Positions 17,458 through 26,618 of a stretch of 39,416 bases of DNA are shown in pieces. The DNA is taken from the NCBI GenBank assembly GCA_027002875.1, contig JALWZC010000109.1, forward strand, positions 1 to 39,416. The letters run 5' to 3'. The stretch comes from Desulfurococcales archaeon (lineage in GTDB: Archaea; Thermoproteota; Thermoprotei_A; Sulfolobales; Desulfurococcaceae). Both the position numbers and the translations under genes were made by a program. Under the pieces are notes generated by a model. The model was given only the letters and a program-made list of their open reading frames with translations, was not told where the DNA came from and did no database searches. How positions within the stretch are numbered: the first letter of the stretch is position 1; every line of letters begins with the position of its first letter.

Positions 17458-18117
17458 GTGTCTCTACTGGATCCATCAGCAACCATTATATTATTCGTAC
17501 TACTAGTACTACTAGCTGGTGCTGCAACCGTACAGTTCTTCCGGGGTAGGAAGAAGAACCTCAGCATACTCGAGAAGTCTATTAGGATCCTCGAGGATGT
17601 TTTTAAGCCGAAGGATAAAAACTACACTATCATCGGGATCTATGTAGGCTACTCAGCATTACTGAAGATTAAGAAGGCGTTCATTGATACAGTTGAAGCA
17701 GTAGTACTCCTCTTTCCGAGGCAGAGTATGCTTTACGCACCTATAGCCCGGCTCACCAGTAGGTATGATCGGGCATACGTCATAATACACTATACAAAGG
17801 ATAAGAACTTCCCCGGGGAAGCACACATAGTACAGAAGGGGTTTTACCGGCTAGGAATACGCCGGGCAATAAGAAATATAGAGAAAATGAAGGTAGAGGA
17901 GACGAGGATTGCAGGTAGAAAATACTACCTAATATATACTAATAGGTATCTAGTAGAACAACTAATCAACTATTTGAAAAACCTCGAAGACCCAACACTA
18001 GTGAAACACTTAGCGGTAGTACCGTGGAAGAAGAGGCTGTACATGGCTTTAAAGCTAGACATTGATAAATACGGTGAGATACTATCAAAATACTATGAAT
18101 TAGCGAAGAGGATCTAA
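17458..18117 (+). CDS. Hypothetical N-terminally membrane-anchored protein, co-oriented with TRC40
   Basis: N-terminal TM helix ATIILFVLLVLLAGAATVQFFRGRKK then charged soluble domain; 9 bp from TRC40 stop. Confidence 0.7.
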   Translation: MSLLDPSATIILFVLLVLLAGAATVQFFRGRKKNLSILEKSIRILEDVFKPKDKNYTIIGIYVGYSALLKIKKAFIDTVEAVVLLFPRQSMLYAPIARLTSRYDRAYVIIHYTKDKNFPGEAHIVQKGFYRLGIRRAIRNIEKMKVEETRIAGRKYYLIYTNRYLVEQLINYLKNLEDPTLVKHLAVVPWKKRLYMALKLDIDKYGEILSKYYELAKRI

Positions 18118-18132
18118 GATACACGAAATACG

Positions 18133-18654
18133 ATGGTGTCCCAGGTCTTGGACGAGGTAAAGCTTAAACCCATAGGCTATGTCTACACAGATGCTAGTGA
18201 TGAAGAAGTAAAGAACAGCTACATGGGAGTCGATGGATACATAGAGGTTTTACCTGAGTACGCTGAGGGGCTCGACGGGATCGAGGGTTTCTCCCACATA
18301 ATACTAATATCTTATCTACACAAGACAACCAAGGAGCAGAGACGGGTTTTAAAGGTTAAGCCTCGTAGACTGTTAAGGTTTGGTATTAGGATCGATGATA
18401 TACCCTACGTTGGAGTATTCCTGTCAGACTCGCCACACCGTCCAAACCCGATCGGTTTAAGCATCGTAGAAGTAGTAGAGAGGAAAGGGAACCGTGTCTA
18501 TGTCCGAGGCTTAGACTTGTTCAATGGGACACCAATACTCGACATTAAAGCCTATACGCCGGATAGATGCATTGAGAACCCAAGGGTTCCGGGCTGGATG
18601 AAGAAGCTTGAGGAGAGGATTAGGGAGAAATTCGGCGAAATAAAATACATCTAA
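18133..18654 (+). CDS. trmO: TrmO/TsaA-like tRNA (adenine37-N6)-methyltransferase
   Basis: LKPIGYVYT, FSHIILISYLHKT, GVFLSDSPHRPNPIGLSIVEVV, LDLFNGTPILDIKAYTP. Confidence 0.92.
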   Translation: MVSQVLDEVKLKPIGYVYTDASDEEVKNSYMGVDGYIEVLPEYAEGLDGIEGFSHIILISYLHKTTKEQRRVLKVKPRRLLRFGIRIDDIPYVGVFLSDSPHRPNPIGLSIVEVVERKGNRVYVRGLDLFNGTPILDIKAYTPDRCIENPRVPGWMKKLEERIREKFGEIKYI

Positions 18655-18887
18655 TTTATCTTGTTGAAATATACTTATCAAAGAATACTTATAGTTTATT
18701 TAAAGTTTACGTATATACTTGTATATACCATTATAATGTTATAGACGTATAAGTTCCAAGCAGAACTATAAGGGTATGAATATAATATTGGAACAACGTA
18801 ATATAAATTGCTGGAAAACCTTTATTTTTTATCCCCAGTACCTTAATATATAAATAGAAACATCTTCCTGAAAAGGGTGAGTACTAT

Positions 18888-21800
18888 ATGCGTGCCCTAA
18901 CTGTATCAATTATAGCATTATTGATCATCATGTCAATCATGCCTGTTATCCCATTAGCCTCGCCATTGTCCGCATATTATATAAACGGTGAGCCTAAGAA
19001 TAATGCAATAATAGCATATACTTCGACGGGAACGTATAACGTGTACGTCTACAGCGTGTATTATGATAGGTATAGTGGGAACCCAATCGTTGTTGTTGTA
19101 ACCGATAATGCTGGTAATATCGTACTGAATAAGACGATCTCGCTAAGCGTCGATTACGGTGTCTTAGACATGGACGCTAATGATACTGGTGTACTGATAG
19201 CCTACTATGATTATAATGGTGGTAATAAGGATATTCACATGGTATGGGTAGGCTATGATGGTTCGACCAGTGATCTAGGCTTAATAACTAATGATGGTGC
19301 AGCGGAGGAGAACCCCGTTGTCAAATGGGGTAATGGCTACTGGCTTGTCGGATTTGTAAATTATACCGCCTATAACCTAACAGTGAGGCTATACGATAAA
19401 CACTTCAACCTGATATTCGAGAACTCCAGTATTACTTTAGGACAGTATGGGGGAGTAGACTATAGGGAGAGGGCCTTCTACAGTCCTGCGACTGGGAAAT
19501 TCTACATAGTCGTTAGGGCCTTCAGTCAGACTACTAACTCGTATGAGATAGCATTGGTAACAGTTGATCCTACAACGCTTAAGAGCAGTGTAAATTATCT
19601 AACGGAAACCAGCGATAAGAGCGAAGTCTATCCCTCATATGGATTAATGTATAGGAGATTCTATGCCGAACTTCTCGGAACTAATGATGCCCTACTAGTA
19701 GTCTATGGATACTATAGCGGTTCAACGAACATTGATGGCGTAATAGTTAACCTTACAAGTTTATCAATTACACCGGTTACAATATCTACTGAAGGCGGCG
19801 ACTCTAACATTTATCCATGGATAGCCGCAAGCAGTACTGAATGGTTAGTCGTTTACAGCTACAATAATAACATCTATGCTAAATTTGTATATCCGAACGG
19901 TACAACATCCGCACTAATGACACTTGCAGTTGGTTCATACGGTTATGCAACAGCTGTATATAACGGCCAGGACTACACTATAATATATGGTAACCAGACA
20001 ACCGGTGACTACGACCTATACGCTATGAGGATAGCCACGGATGGTAAAAGAGGAAAACCATTCCCGATTGCAACAACTGCTGGTGAGAACGAGGACTATG
20101 AATACCCATTAATACTAGGAACGCTGCACACGGTATTCTATGTAAATGAGGACGCTGGTAAGACGTACCTCGCGGTATTCGACTTATCAGAAGTATCAGA
20201 GCCGACGCAGATCCCTACTAGGCTCACAGTATCAATAACCAAGAATGATGGAGGCGATGGTTACTTAGAGGCAGGAGACAGTATAACTGTTACTGGTAAA
20301 CTAATCGATACGGGTACGGGACTAGGCGTTGAAGGCAAGACTATCACGGCAACACTCTACGAGTACATGCTATACGATAACGGAAGGCACCACGATGTGC
20401 AAATTAGTGTCGCAACCGCTAGCAACACAACTGGTAGCGACGGCACATATACGATAAAAATTGACATCCCATCAACAGCTGAGAGCGGAACCTACTATGT
20501 ATACGTGTCCTTTGCAGGCGATGACACTTACTCCGGAAGCTCTAACCAGACAGGCTATTTCCTAATATTTCACGTTAAACCTGTAGAGCCAACGTGGGAG
20601 ACCATACCCGCTGATATATCAGCTGGTCCAGCCCTACTGGTAAAGAACGGGCAAGTCATCATAACTGATCCACAGGGAGATGAGAGGACAGATATAATTA
20701 ACACAACGGGAGAAGAACAAGACGTCGATATTAGGAGCCTACAGCTAGCCATCGACAGTAACTACCTATACATTAAGGCGGGCTTCACGGGATCAGTAAA
20801 GGTGGCGGGAGAGGTAGTCCCGGCAATAGCATTTGCAATAGATTTCACACCAGATAATCCGACTGATGGTTGGGGAGCAGGATACACTGATAACTTCAAA
20901 CTAGTATATGGATGGGATTCACAAACACACATAAACAATTCAAGAGGATGGGATATAGACTTCGTAGCATCACCCATCTACCCGCAAGCATACAATGATT
21001 CAGGAAGGATACCGCTATTCGTATATATAGCATACCAGTACAGTGGTAGATGGTACTATAAAGAATTACAATTAGGATACGCGAACTACAGCGGCTCAAC
21101 CATTGAAATATACCTACCCTTAGATACCATAAGGCATTATAATCCACACCTAGCATCATCAGGAAACCAGTCAATAATGCTGTTCTCAGCAGTGTTCGCA
21201 GTAAACACGACAACAGATAACCTGGTACCGGGCACCCCATATGCAAACTGGTACGACGTCCCCGGTGCACTAACAATCAATATAACCCCGTCCAACTATC
21301 TAAACCAGGGATTCATAGAATCCTATAAGGACGATAAGAAAACATATGGATCATACAAGAGCTGGGAGCTCGACACGAGGTTCATCTTAAACATCGACCT
21401 AGATCATAATAAGTTCTATGGAAACACTAAGATATTCTTCAAGAATACAACCATAAATGCTAACCCAATAACCTACTCGTCCGGAAAAGTCAAAGCATTC
21501 ATTGGCAACACAGTATACAAACTACAACTCATAGATAAGGACAATCCTAAATACAACGTATATGGTAAGACAATATATATAGTCATCAATGGTACTACAG
21601 CTGACTCGGCATCAACTGACGCTCTTGGATTAGCTTCAATAACTCATGCATGGACCGCAACAGATTGGAAGAAGAACGTAACAATAAGCTTCACCTTCCC
21701 CGGCGACAGCGACTACACAGGCACGGCTACACTCAATGCAACAACTAGGATCTTATACCTAATCAACATAACATCGCTAAACTATACATTCATAGATGTT

Positions 21801-22187
21801 AACAAGGACGGAGTAATAACACGCGGAGACAAGCTAAACATAACAGCCACCGTTAAAGCATGGAATGGAACAGCATGGGTAACAGCGCCGGACGGAGTAC
21901 TGGTCAAGTTCATCATTCATTCACCAGACGTAGTACTAGGAACAGCACCGACACAGAATGGTGTAGCAAACCTACTATACACCTTCACCGGAAACGAACA
22001 ACTACTAGGAACACACACACTTGAAGCAGCAGGCGATGGAGCAACAAGCTGGACTCCAACCTATCCAGGAGCACAGATAACCGTCCGGGAAACCTTCTCA
22101 GTACTACCAGCACCCGAGCCACCGATACTACCAGTCATATTATTAGCAGCGATACTACTATTCATCATAATAAAAAAGAAAAAGTAA
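18888..22187 (+). CDS. Large secreted, C-terminally membrane-anchored surface (S-layer-like) glycoprotein
   Basis: Signal peptide MRALTVSIIALLIIMSIMPVIPLASP; many N-x-S/T sequons; Ig-like segments; Ca-binding-like DVNKDGVITRGD; C-terminal TM PPILPVILLAAILLFIIIKKKK; TATA-like ttaatatataaat upstream. Confidence 0.75.
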   Translation: MRALTVSIIALLIIMSIMPVIPLASPLSAYYINGEPKNNAIIAYTSTGTYNVYVYSVYYDRYSGNPIVVVVTDNAGNIVLNKTISLSVDYGVLDMDANDTGVLIAYYDYNGGNKDIHMVWVGYDGSTSDLGLITNDGAAEENPVVKWGNGYWLVGFVNYTAYNLTVRLYDKHFNLIFENSSITLGQYGGVDYRERAFYSPATGKFYIVVRAFSQTTNSYEIALVTVDPTTLKSSVNYLTETSDKSEVYPSYGLMYRRFYAELLGTNDALLVVYGYYSGSTNIDGVIVNLTSLSITPVTISTEGGDSNIYPWIAASSTEWLVVYSYNNNIYAKFVYPNGTTSALMTLAVGSYGYATAVYNGQDYTIIYGNQTTGDYDLYAMRIATDGKRGKPFPIATTAGENEDYEYPLILGTLHTVFYVNEDAGKTYLAVFDLSEVSEPTQIPTRLTVSITKNDGGDGYLEAGDSITVTGKLIDTGTGLGVEGKTITATLYEYMLYDNGRHHDVQISVATASNTTGSDGTYTIKIDIPSTAESGTYYVYVSFAGDDTYSGSSNQTGYFLIFHVKPVEPTWETIPADISAGPALLVKNGQVIITDPQGDERTDIINTTGEEQDVDIRSLQLAIDSNYLYIKAGFTGSVKVAGEVVPAIAFAIDFTPDNPTDGWGAGYTDNFKLVYGWDSQTHINNSRGWDIDFVASPIYPQAYNDSGRIPLFVYIAYQYSGRWYYKELQLGYANYSGSTIEIYLPLDTIRHYNPHLASSGNQSIMLFSAVFAVNTTTDNLVPGTPYANWYDVPGALTINITPSNYLNQGFIESYKDDKKTYGSYKSWELDTRFILNIDLDHNKFYGNTKIFFKNTTINANPITYSSGKVKAFIGNTVYKLQLIDKDNPKYNVYGKTIYIVINGTTADSASTDALGLASITHAWTATDWKKNVTISFTFPGDSDYTGTATLNATTRILYLINITSLNYTFIDVNKDGVITRGDKLNITATVKAWNGTAWVTAPDGVLVKFIIHSPDVVLGTAPTQNGVANLLYTFTGNEQLLGTHTLEAAGDGATSWTPTYPGAQITVRETFSVLPAPEPPILPVILLAAILLFIIIKKKK

Positions 22188-22231
22188 AATCATAAAGCAA
22201 TGATAAAATAACCCAATTCTTTTTAAACTTT

Positions 22232-25204
22232 TTACTCTTTCACTTTATTCCTCCTATATATTAATACTATCGCTACTAGTGCTGAGCCTCCAACCACTAT
22301 TGCTAGTGTTATTCCTCCAAGCTCCGGTACTGGTGCGGGGGACTCTTCTACGGTTGCTGTCGTTATTACCGGTCCCGAAACAGTGTTCCCGGATGAGTCT
22401 ATAATTGTTGTTATAAATACCAGCGTGTGATTTACGAGTGAGTTGTCAAAGGGTACCGTGTAGTTTAGTTCGCCGTAGCTATAGGTACCGGTATCGTTTA
22501 GGGCTATGGTTTCCCGGTCTAGTAGTGTACTAGTAGTATTATCGAATACTTCCACTACGGCATATTCTCCACGGGTAGCGCTGAGAATGCTTATTTTAAC
22601 GGGCCAGCCAATCCATACGCTACTACTACTAGTCGAGCCGTTATAGGAGTAGCCGGTAATATTTATGAATGGCCCAATCACGAGCCTCCACGATCCACCG
22701 GCACTATCCTCCCGGGCCCTTTTAACAGCAACAATAACCTGATCAACACTCTTGCTAGCAGGCGTGAAGAATACTGATTCATTACTGTTGAACCCGTTAG
22801 TACTCGAGGCTAGTATTACTGGTTCACCGTAATTATCCCCGGTTAACTGGTAAACGTATAGGTCTAGATCCGTATGGGCCTGGTCGTCGTTTAGGCTGTA
22901 TAGTGTAAAAGCATATTTGGAATCATAGCTTGAACCATTACTCAACTTAAAGCTTGTAACTGGGAAGTAGACCCTGCTAGCGTAAACGTTTCTACCGAAT
23001 GGGAAGCGCCACTCGCCATTATATTCATTAAGCCCGCCATAGATTACACCGGGACGGAAGCTTTCATCAACAATACTACCCGGCAGTAAAGCCTGCCCCT
23101 CACCCATGCTTAAAGCTAGCTCGACAGCAGCTAGAGCGTCGAGAGCACCGTAGCCCTCGTGTACATCCTTACCGCCCTTATCAAGCGTGGGCGAGTAGGC
23201 TTCCCAGTCAATGTCTGAACCATTATATTCTCTCAAGAGCGGATAAGTCTCGTAGGCTGAGATCAACAATATGTTCTTAACAAATAATGGTGAGTCAGCA
23301 CTACTCCAATCCCATGTAAAACCTGCGTGGTTGATCAACGCATCAATTACTAGTGCTGAAACACCGCTAACATGGGGGGTAGCCATACTAGTCCCGGATA
23401 TTCCGAGAGAATCGTCGTATCCAGTCGTGTTAACATTGATCGTGTCAAGCCAATCAATATCCTCAGTATACCACCATAGAGTCCTAGCATAATTCATAAG
23501 ATCATCGTGCCAAGTCGTGTCTGCACTGAAGATCATTAAGACGTTTCCGCCGCCGGGAGCAGCCAGATCGGGTTTGATCACGTTGCTGTCATCCTGGGAC
23601 GGCCCACCTTGGCTACTATAGTCTGTTATATTGTTTAATGCGCCTGTAGCCGCTATTGTTACAGCATAGGGGTCCGCCGATGGGCTACCTGTCCCGGCCT
23701 TATTCGATCCCGCTCCATCATTTCCAGCTGCAACTACTACTAATACTCCTGATTGAACAGCGTTTGTAACAGATGTCTCCAGCGTAGAATCATACCCTCC
23801 TCCGAGGCTCATGCTTATAACGTATAGTGGTGGATTATAGCTTGTCCTAGCAGATACTACATCGTCTACGGCTGATGCTATAGTGCTTGAAGAACCCGAT
23901 CCATAATAGCTTAAAACCTTTGCACCTCCAAGCTTAGCGTCCGGAGCCATGCCGGCGAGATAAGGTATTTTATCAGTGTAAGCCTTTGATACCGGATAAT
24001 GGAATATTGGCAGCATAGCTACAACTCCTGGCGTATCAACAGAGAAGAGCCAGACATAGAAGCCGTACTTGCTCGGAGAGTCTACATTATACGTTACATT
24101 ATACCAAGTATCACTGTTGGGAGTGTTTACGCTTGCAACAATAGTGGGGGTACAGAACTCATAGGTTATGTTTCCGCAGAAACCAATAGCTACAGCAGCA
24201 ATCCTTCCATCACTATCGGGCTTCCATTTAAAGTCTAACTGTATAGTCCCTGTGGTATTAACATAGTATACCCCATAGGGTCCCCCGAACCTATAATAGT
24301 ATCCGCTACTAGCACCGGATAAGTCTATGTCTCCAATACCGAAGTTTGTTATGAGCCTTCCTTGATCATCGAGTGAAGAATAGTATCCGGCGACACTTCC
24401 AGCTACGTGTGTTCCATGCATGTTGTCGTCGTACGGGCTACTATGCTTATTCCCATTAGCATCTCCCACATAGTCTTTCCAGTAGATAATCTTGTCCTGA
24501 AAAGCCGTGTTCTTTCCATCGATACCTGTGTCTATTACTACGACAGTAACGTTTCTACCGGTAATGTTGTGGTTGATCCAAGCCCATGGACGGACATTTA
24601 ATTGCCTGCTGGACCAATAGTTTAACGCATGATACTCCTTATCCAGTGTTATCAGGAAGCGGTCACCCACCCCATCCCCGTCAATGTCTAGGTTTGAAAG
24701 AGTTGATGCTAGAGTTTTCAATGAGGATACTGGTATCTTTGCCGAAAAGCCCACTAAGGCGTTCACCCATGGGCCATGAGTTATGTTTCCCCCGAGATAT
24801 ATTACTTCGTTCATCGCTCTAAGTAGTGAATCGAATAATACATGTCTATCCCCACCGAAGGGCACTGGTTTAACAGCCCACCATATGACGATTCCTACTT
24901 TATCAGTAGAGTTTAAGCCCTTAACGTAATTATCTAGCTCATCTTCGATCATATCCCCATCTCGATCGCTGATTGATATTAGCTTTAACCCGTAGCTAAC
25001 CGGATCGTAGCTGAAGGATGGCTTCAAAACGGTAACCGCTGGACCTCCCCTGCGATTTAAAAACCTATGTATAACTACTTGTTGATCAATCCCTACTGGT
25101 AGCGTTATTTTAGCCATAATTTGTATTGAAACCATACTGGTAATCATTAATGACAGGATGAGTATTGTTACCAGTAACCTGTATTTATCCAATCTTCCCA
25201 CCAT
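22232..25204 (-). CDS. Membrane-anchored S8 subtilisin-like serine protease
   Basis: Asp VVVIDTGIDG, His DDNMHGTHVAGSVAGY, Ser GTSMATPHVSGVSAL; signal sequence; C-terminal TM ITLAIVVGGSALVAIVLIYRRNK. Confidence 0.93.
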   Translation of the reverse strand: MVGRLDKYRLLVTILILSLMITSMVSIQIMAKITLPVGIDQQVVIHRFLNRRGGPAVTVLKPSFSYDPVSYGLKLISISDRDGDMIEDELDNYVKGLNSTDKVGIVIWWAVKPVPFGGDRHVLFDSLLRAMNEVIYLGGNITHGPWVNALVGFSAKIPVSSLKTLASTLSNLDIDGDGVGDRFLITLDKEYHALNYWSSRQLNVRPWAWINHNITGRNVTVVVIDTGIDGKNTAFQDKIIYWKDYVGDANGNKHSSPYDDNMHGTHVAGSVAGYYSSLDDQGRLITNFGIGDIDLSGASSGYYYRFGGPYGVYYVNTTGTIQLDFKWKPDSDGRIAAVAIGFCGNITYEFCTPTIVASVNTPNSDTWYNVTYNVDSPSKYGFYVWLFSVDTPGVVAMLPIFHYPVSKAYTDKIPYLAGMAPDAKLGGAKVLSYYGSGSSSTIASAVDDVVSARTSYNPPLYVISMSLGGGYDSTLETSVTNAVQSGVLVVVAAGNDGAGSNKAGTGSPSADPYAVTIAATGALNNITDYSSQGGPSQDDSNVIKPDLAAPGGGNVLMIFSADTTWHDDLMNYARTLWWYTEDIDWLDTINVNTTGYDDSLGISGTSMATPHVSGVSALVIDALINHAGFTWDWSSADSPLFVKNILLISAYETYPLLREYNGSDIDWEAYSPTLDKGGKDVHEGYGALDALAAVELALSMGEGQALLPGSIVDESFRPGVIYGGLNEYNGEWRFPFGRNVYASRVYFPVTSFKLSNGSSYDSKYAFTLYSLNDDQAHTDLDLYVYQLTGDNYGEPVILASSTNGFNSNESVFFTPASKSVDQVIVAVKRAREDSAGGSWRLVIGPFINITGYSYNGSTSSSSVWIGWPVKISILSATRGEYAVVEVFDNTTSTLLDRETIALNDTGTYSYGELNYTVPFDNSLVNHTLVFITTIIDSSGNTVSGPVITTATVEESPAPVPELGGITLAIVVGGSALVAIVLIYRRNKVKE

Positions 25205-25289
25205 ACTGGGAATAATTAAACCTTTCTACTTATGGATATGGGTTAAATAGTTAATGATTGATCAATACTTATATAAACGGTGATATACT

Positions 25290-25691
25290 ATGGAAATCGG
25301 AGGGGTTACTGCGGAAATAACCCCTGGTTTAACTAGAATAATGGAGTATGTAGTGTCTAGCGAAGATTGCCCTAGATTTCTTGCGGAGAAGGGGATCTGT
25401 GTCATTAGTACTCCCAGGATGATCGCATTAATGGAAGAAAACGCGCGGAAATTACTCGATGAGTACTTACCGCCTGCATATACAAGCGTAGGTTACCACG
25501 TAGACATATACCATAAAGCTCCTGCACTACAAGGATCAAGGTTAACGATTAGAGCAACAGTCCTTGAAATAAATGGTAGAAGGGTAAAATTCCATGTTGA
25601 AGCAACTATGGAGAACAAGACCATAGGAGAAGGAATCCATGAAAGAGTTATAATATCATGGGAAAAGTTTAAAGAGAAAATTAAGGAATAA
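25290..25691 (+). CDS. Hotdog-fold thioesterase (FlK-like)
   Basis: STPRMIALMEENARKLLDEYLPPAYTSVGYHVDIYHKAPALQGSRLTIRATVLEINGRRVKFHVEA is typical of the FlK-like thioesterase group. Confidence 0.8.
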   Translation: MEIGGVTAEITPGLTRIMEYVVSSEDCPRFLAEKGICVISTPRMIALMEENARKLLDEYLPPAYTSVGYHVDIYHKAPALQGSRLTIRATVLEINGRRVKFHVEATMENKTIGEGIHERVIISWEKFKEKIKE

Positions 25692-25746
25692 AAGAATTGA
25701 ACAGTTTAATAAATTCTTATATACATTATGGGATTTTTGTAATAAT

Positions 25747-25774
25747 TTTTAAATATCCTTAGAATTATTCTTAG
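25747..25774 (+). promoter_or_regulatory. TATA-like box and adjacent 17-nt imperfect palindrome CTTAGAATTATTCTTAG (25758-25774)
   Basis: TTTTAAATAT immediately upstream; 7 of 8 arm positions complementary; lies ahead of an HTH gene. Confidence 0.4.
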
Positions 25775-25836
25775 TCTTGGAATAGTGTTTAGAAATTCTT
25801 TCAAGTCGTAACATAGGCGTCGTAGAAGGCAAGGAG

Positions 25837-26232
25837 GTGGCTGGTTTGGCCGTCAAAATTATAGCTAATCTATTAGTAACACTGGGACTCCCATTGGGTG
25901 CAGCTATGGCTTTAGCCGTACTTCTAGCCGAGGGTGGCCCGCTGGGTTTATCAGAGTTGTCTGAGAAAACTGGTTATGCTAAAAGCCATTTATCCCTATA
26001 CTTGAAAACCCTTGCCTCCCGTGGACTTGTAAGGGTTGAGCGTAGGGGTAGGAGGCTCTACTATTCTGCATCTATTAATGGCCTCGTAGAATATATCCGG
26101 GAACACTTGGAAAAGATCAGTACTAGCTTATCGGCTGCTTCCCAGAGTGTTAAAGATATTAATGCATCCCGCATCCTCTCTGAGCTGTCCAATGAGTTGA
26201 AGAAAACTGTTGGGAGGGGTGATCATGGATGA
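25837..26232 (+). CDS. Winged-HTH transcriptional regulator
   Basis: GPLGLSELSEKTGYAKSHLSLYLKTLASRGLVRVERRGRRLYYSAS: wHTH recognition helix and wing. Confidence 0.8.
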   Translation: MAGLAVKIIANLLVTLGLPLGAAMALAVLLAEGGPLGLSELSEKTGYAKSHLSLYLKTLASRGLVRVERRGRRLYYSASINGLVEYIREHLEKISTSLSAASQSVKDINASRILSELSNELKKTVGRGDHG

Positions 26233-26606
26233 ATTGGCTCAAGGTTTTGGAGGAGGATAATATACACTTGATCGTAGGCTTAGGCGAGAAGGGCCGGGAT
26301 ACTAGTATAGCATCCTACGCTACAATGTCGAGGCTTTCAGCAGAGAAGCATAAAAGGAGATTCACAATACACGTCGTGACCATGAAGCCTAGTCCACTAT
26401 ACATGGAAGACCTCCGAGAGCTGCTGCAGAGTAATATAGCCTACACGATCACTGTTAGATACCACGACTTCGACTTCCAAAAGATCAGTAGACTTTTGGA
26501 GGAGTTGAAAAAAGAGGAGAAGATTATATATGGAGTAGTATCAAGTGATCTCGCCGAGTTAGCCAAGCTACTCGAGGAAAAAGGGATTCCAGTTGAAAAA
26601 GTTTAA
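26229..26606 (+). CDS. Hypothetical protein between HTH regulator and radical SAM gene
   Basis: 125 aa ORF overlapping the upstream gene by 4 bp; alpha/beta-like pattern; family not recognised. Confidence 0.7.
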   Translation: MNWLKVLEEDNIHLIVGLGEKGRDTSIASYATMSRLSAEKHKRRFTIHVVTMKPSPLYMEDLRELLQSNIAYTITVRYHDFDFQKISRLLEELKKEEKIIYGVVSSDLAELAKLLEEKGIPVEKV

Positions 26607-26618
26607 GCCCTGCAGGGG

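Noticed and set aside
20570-21276. Minus-strand ORFs inside the surface glycoprotein gene
   Set aside because: Shadow ORFs antisense to a continuous secreted protein reading frame.
23271-24822. Plus-strand ORFs opposite the subtilase
   Set aside because: Antisense to catalytic-motif-bearing protease; no recognisable domains.
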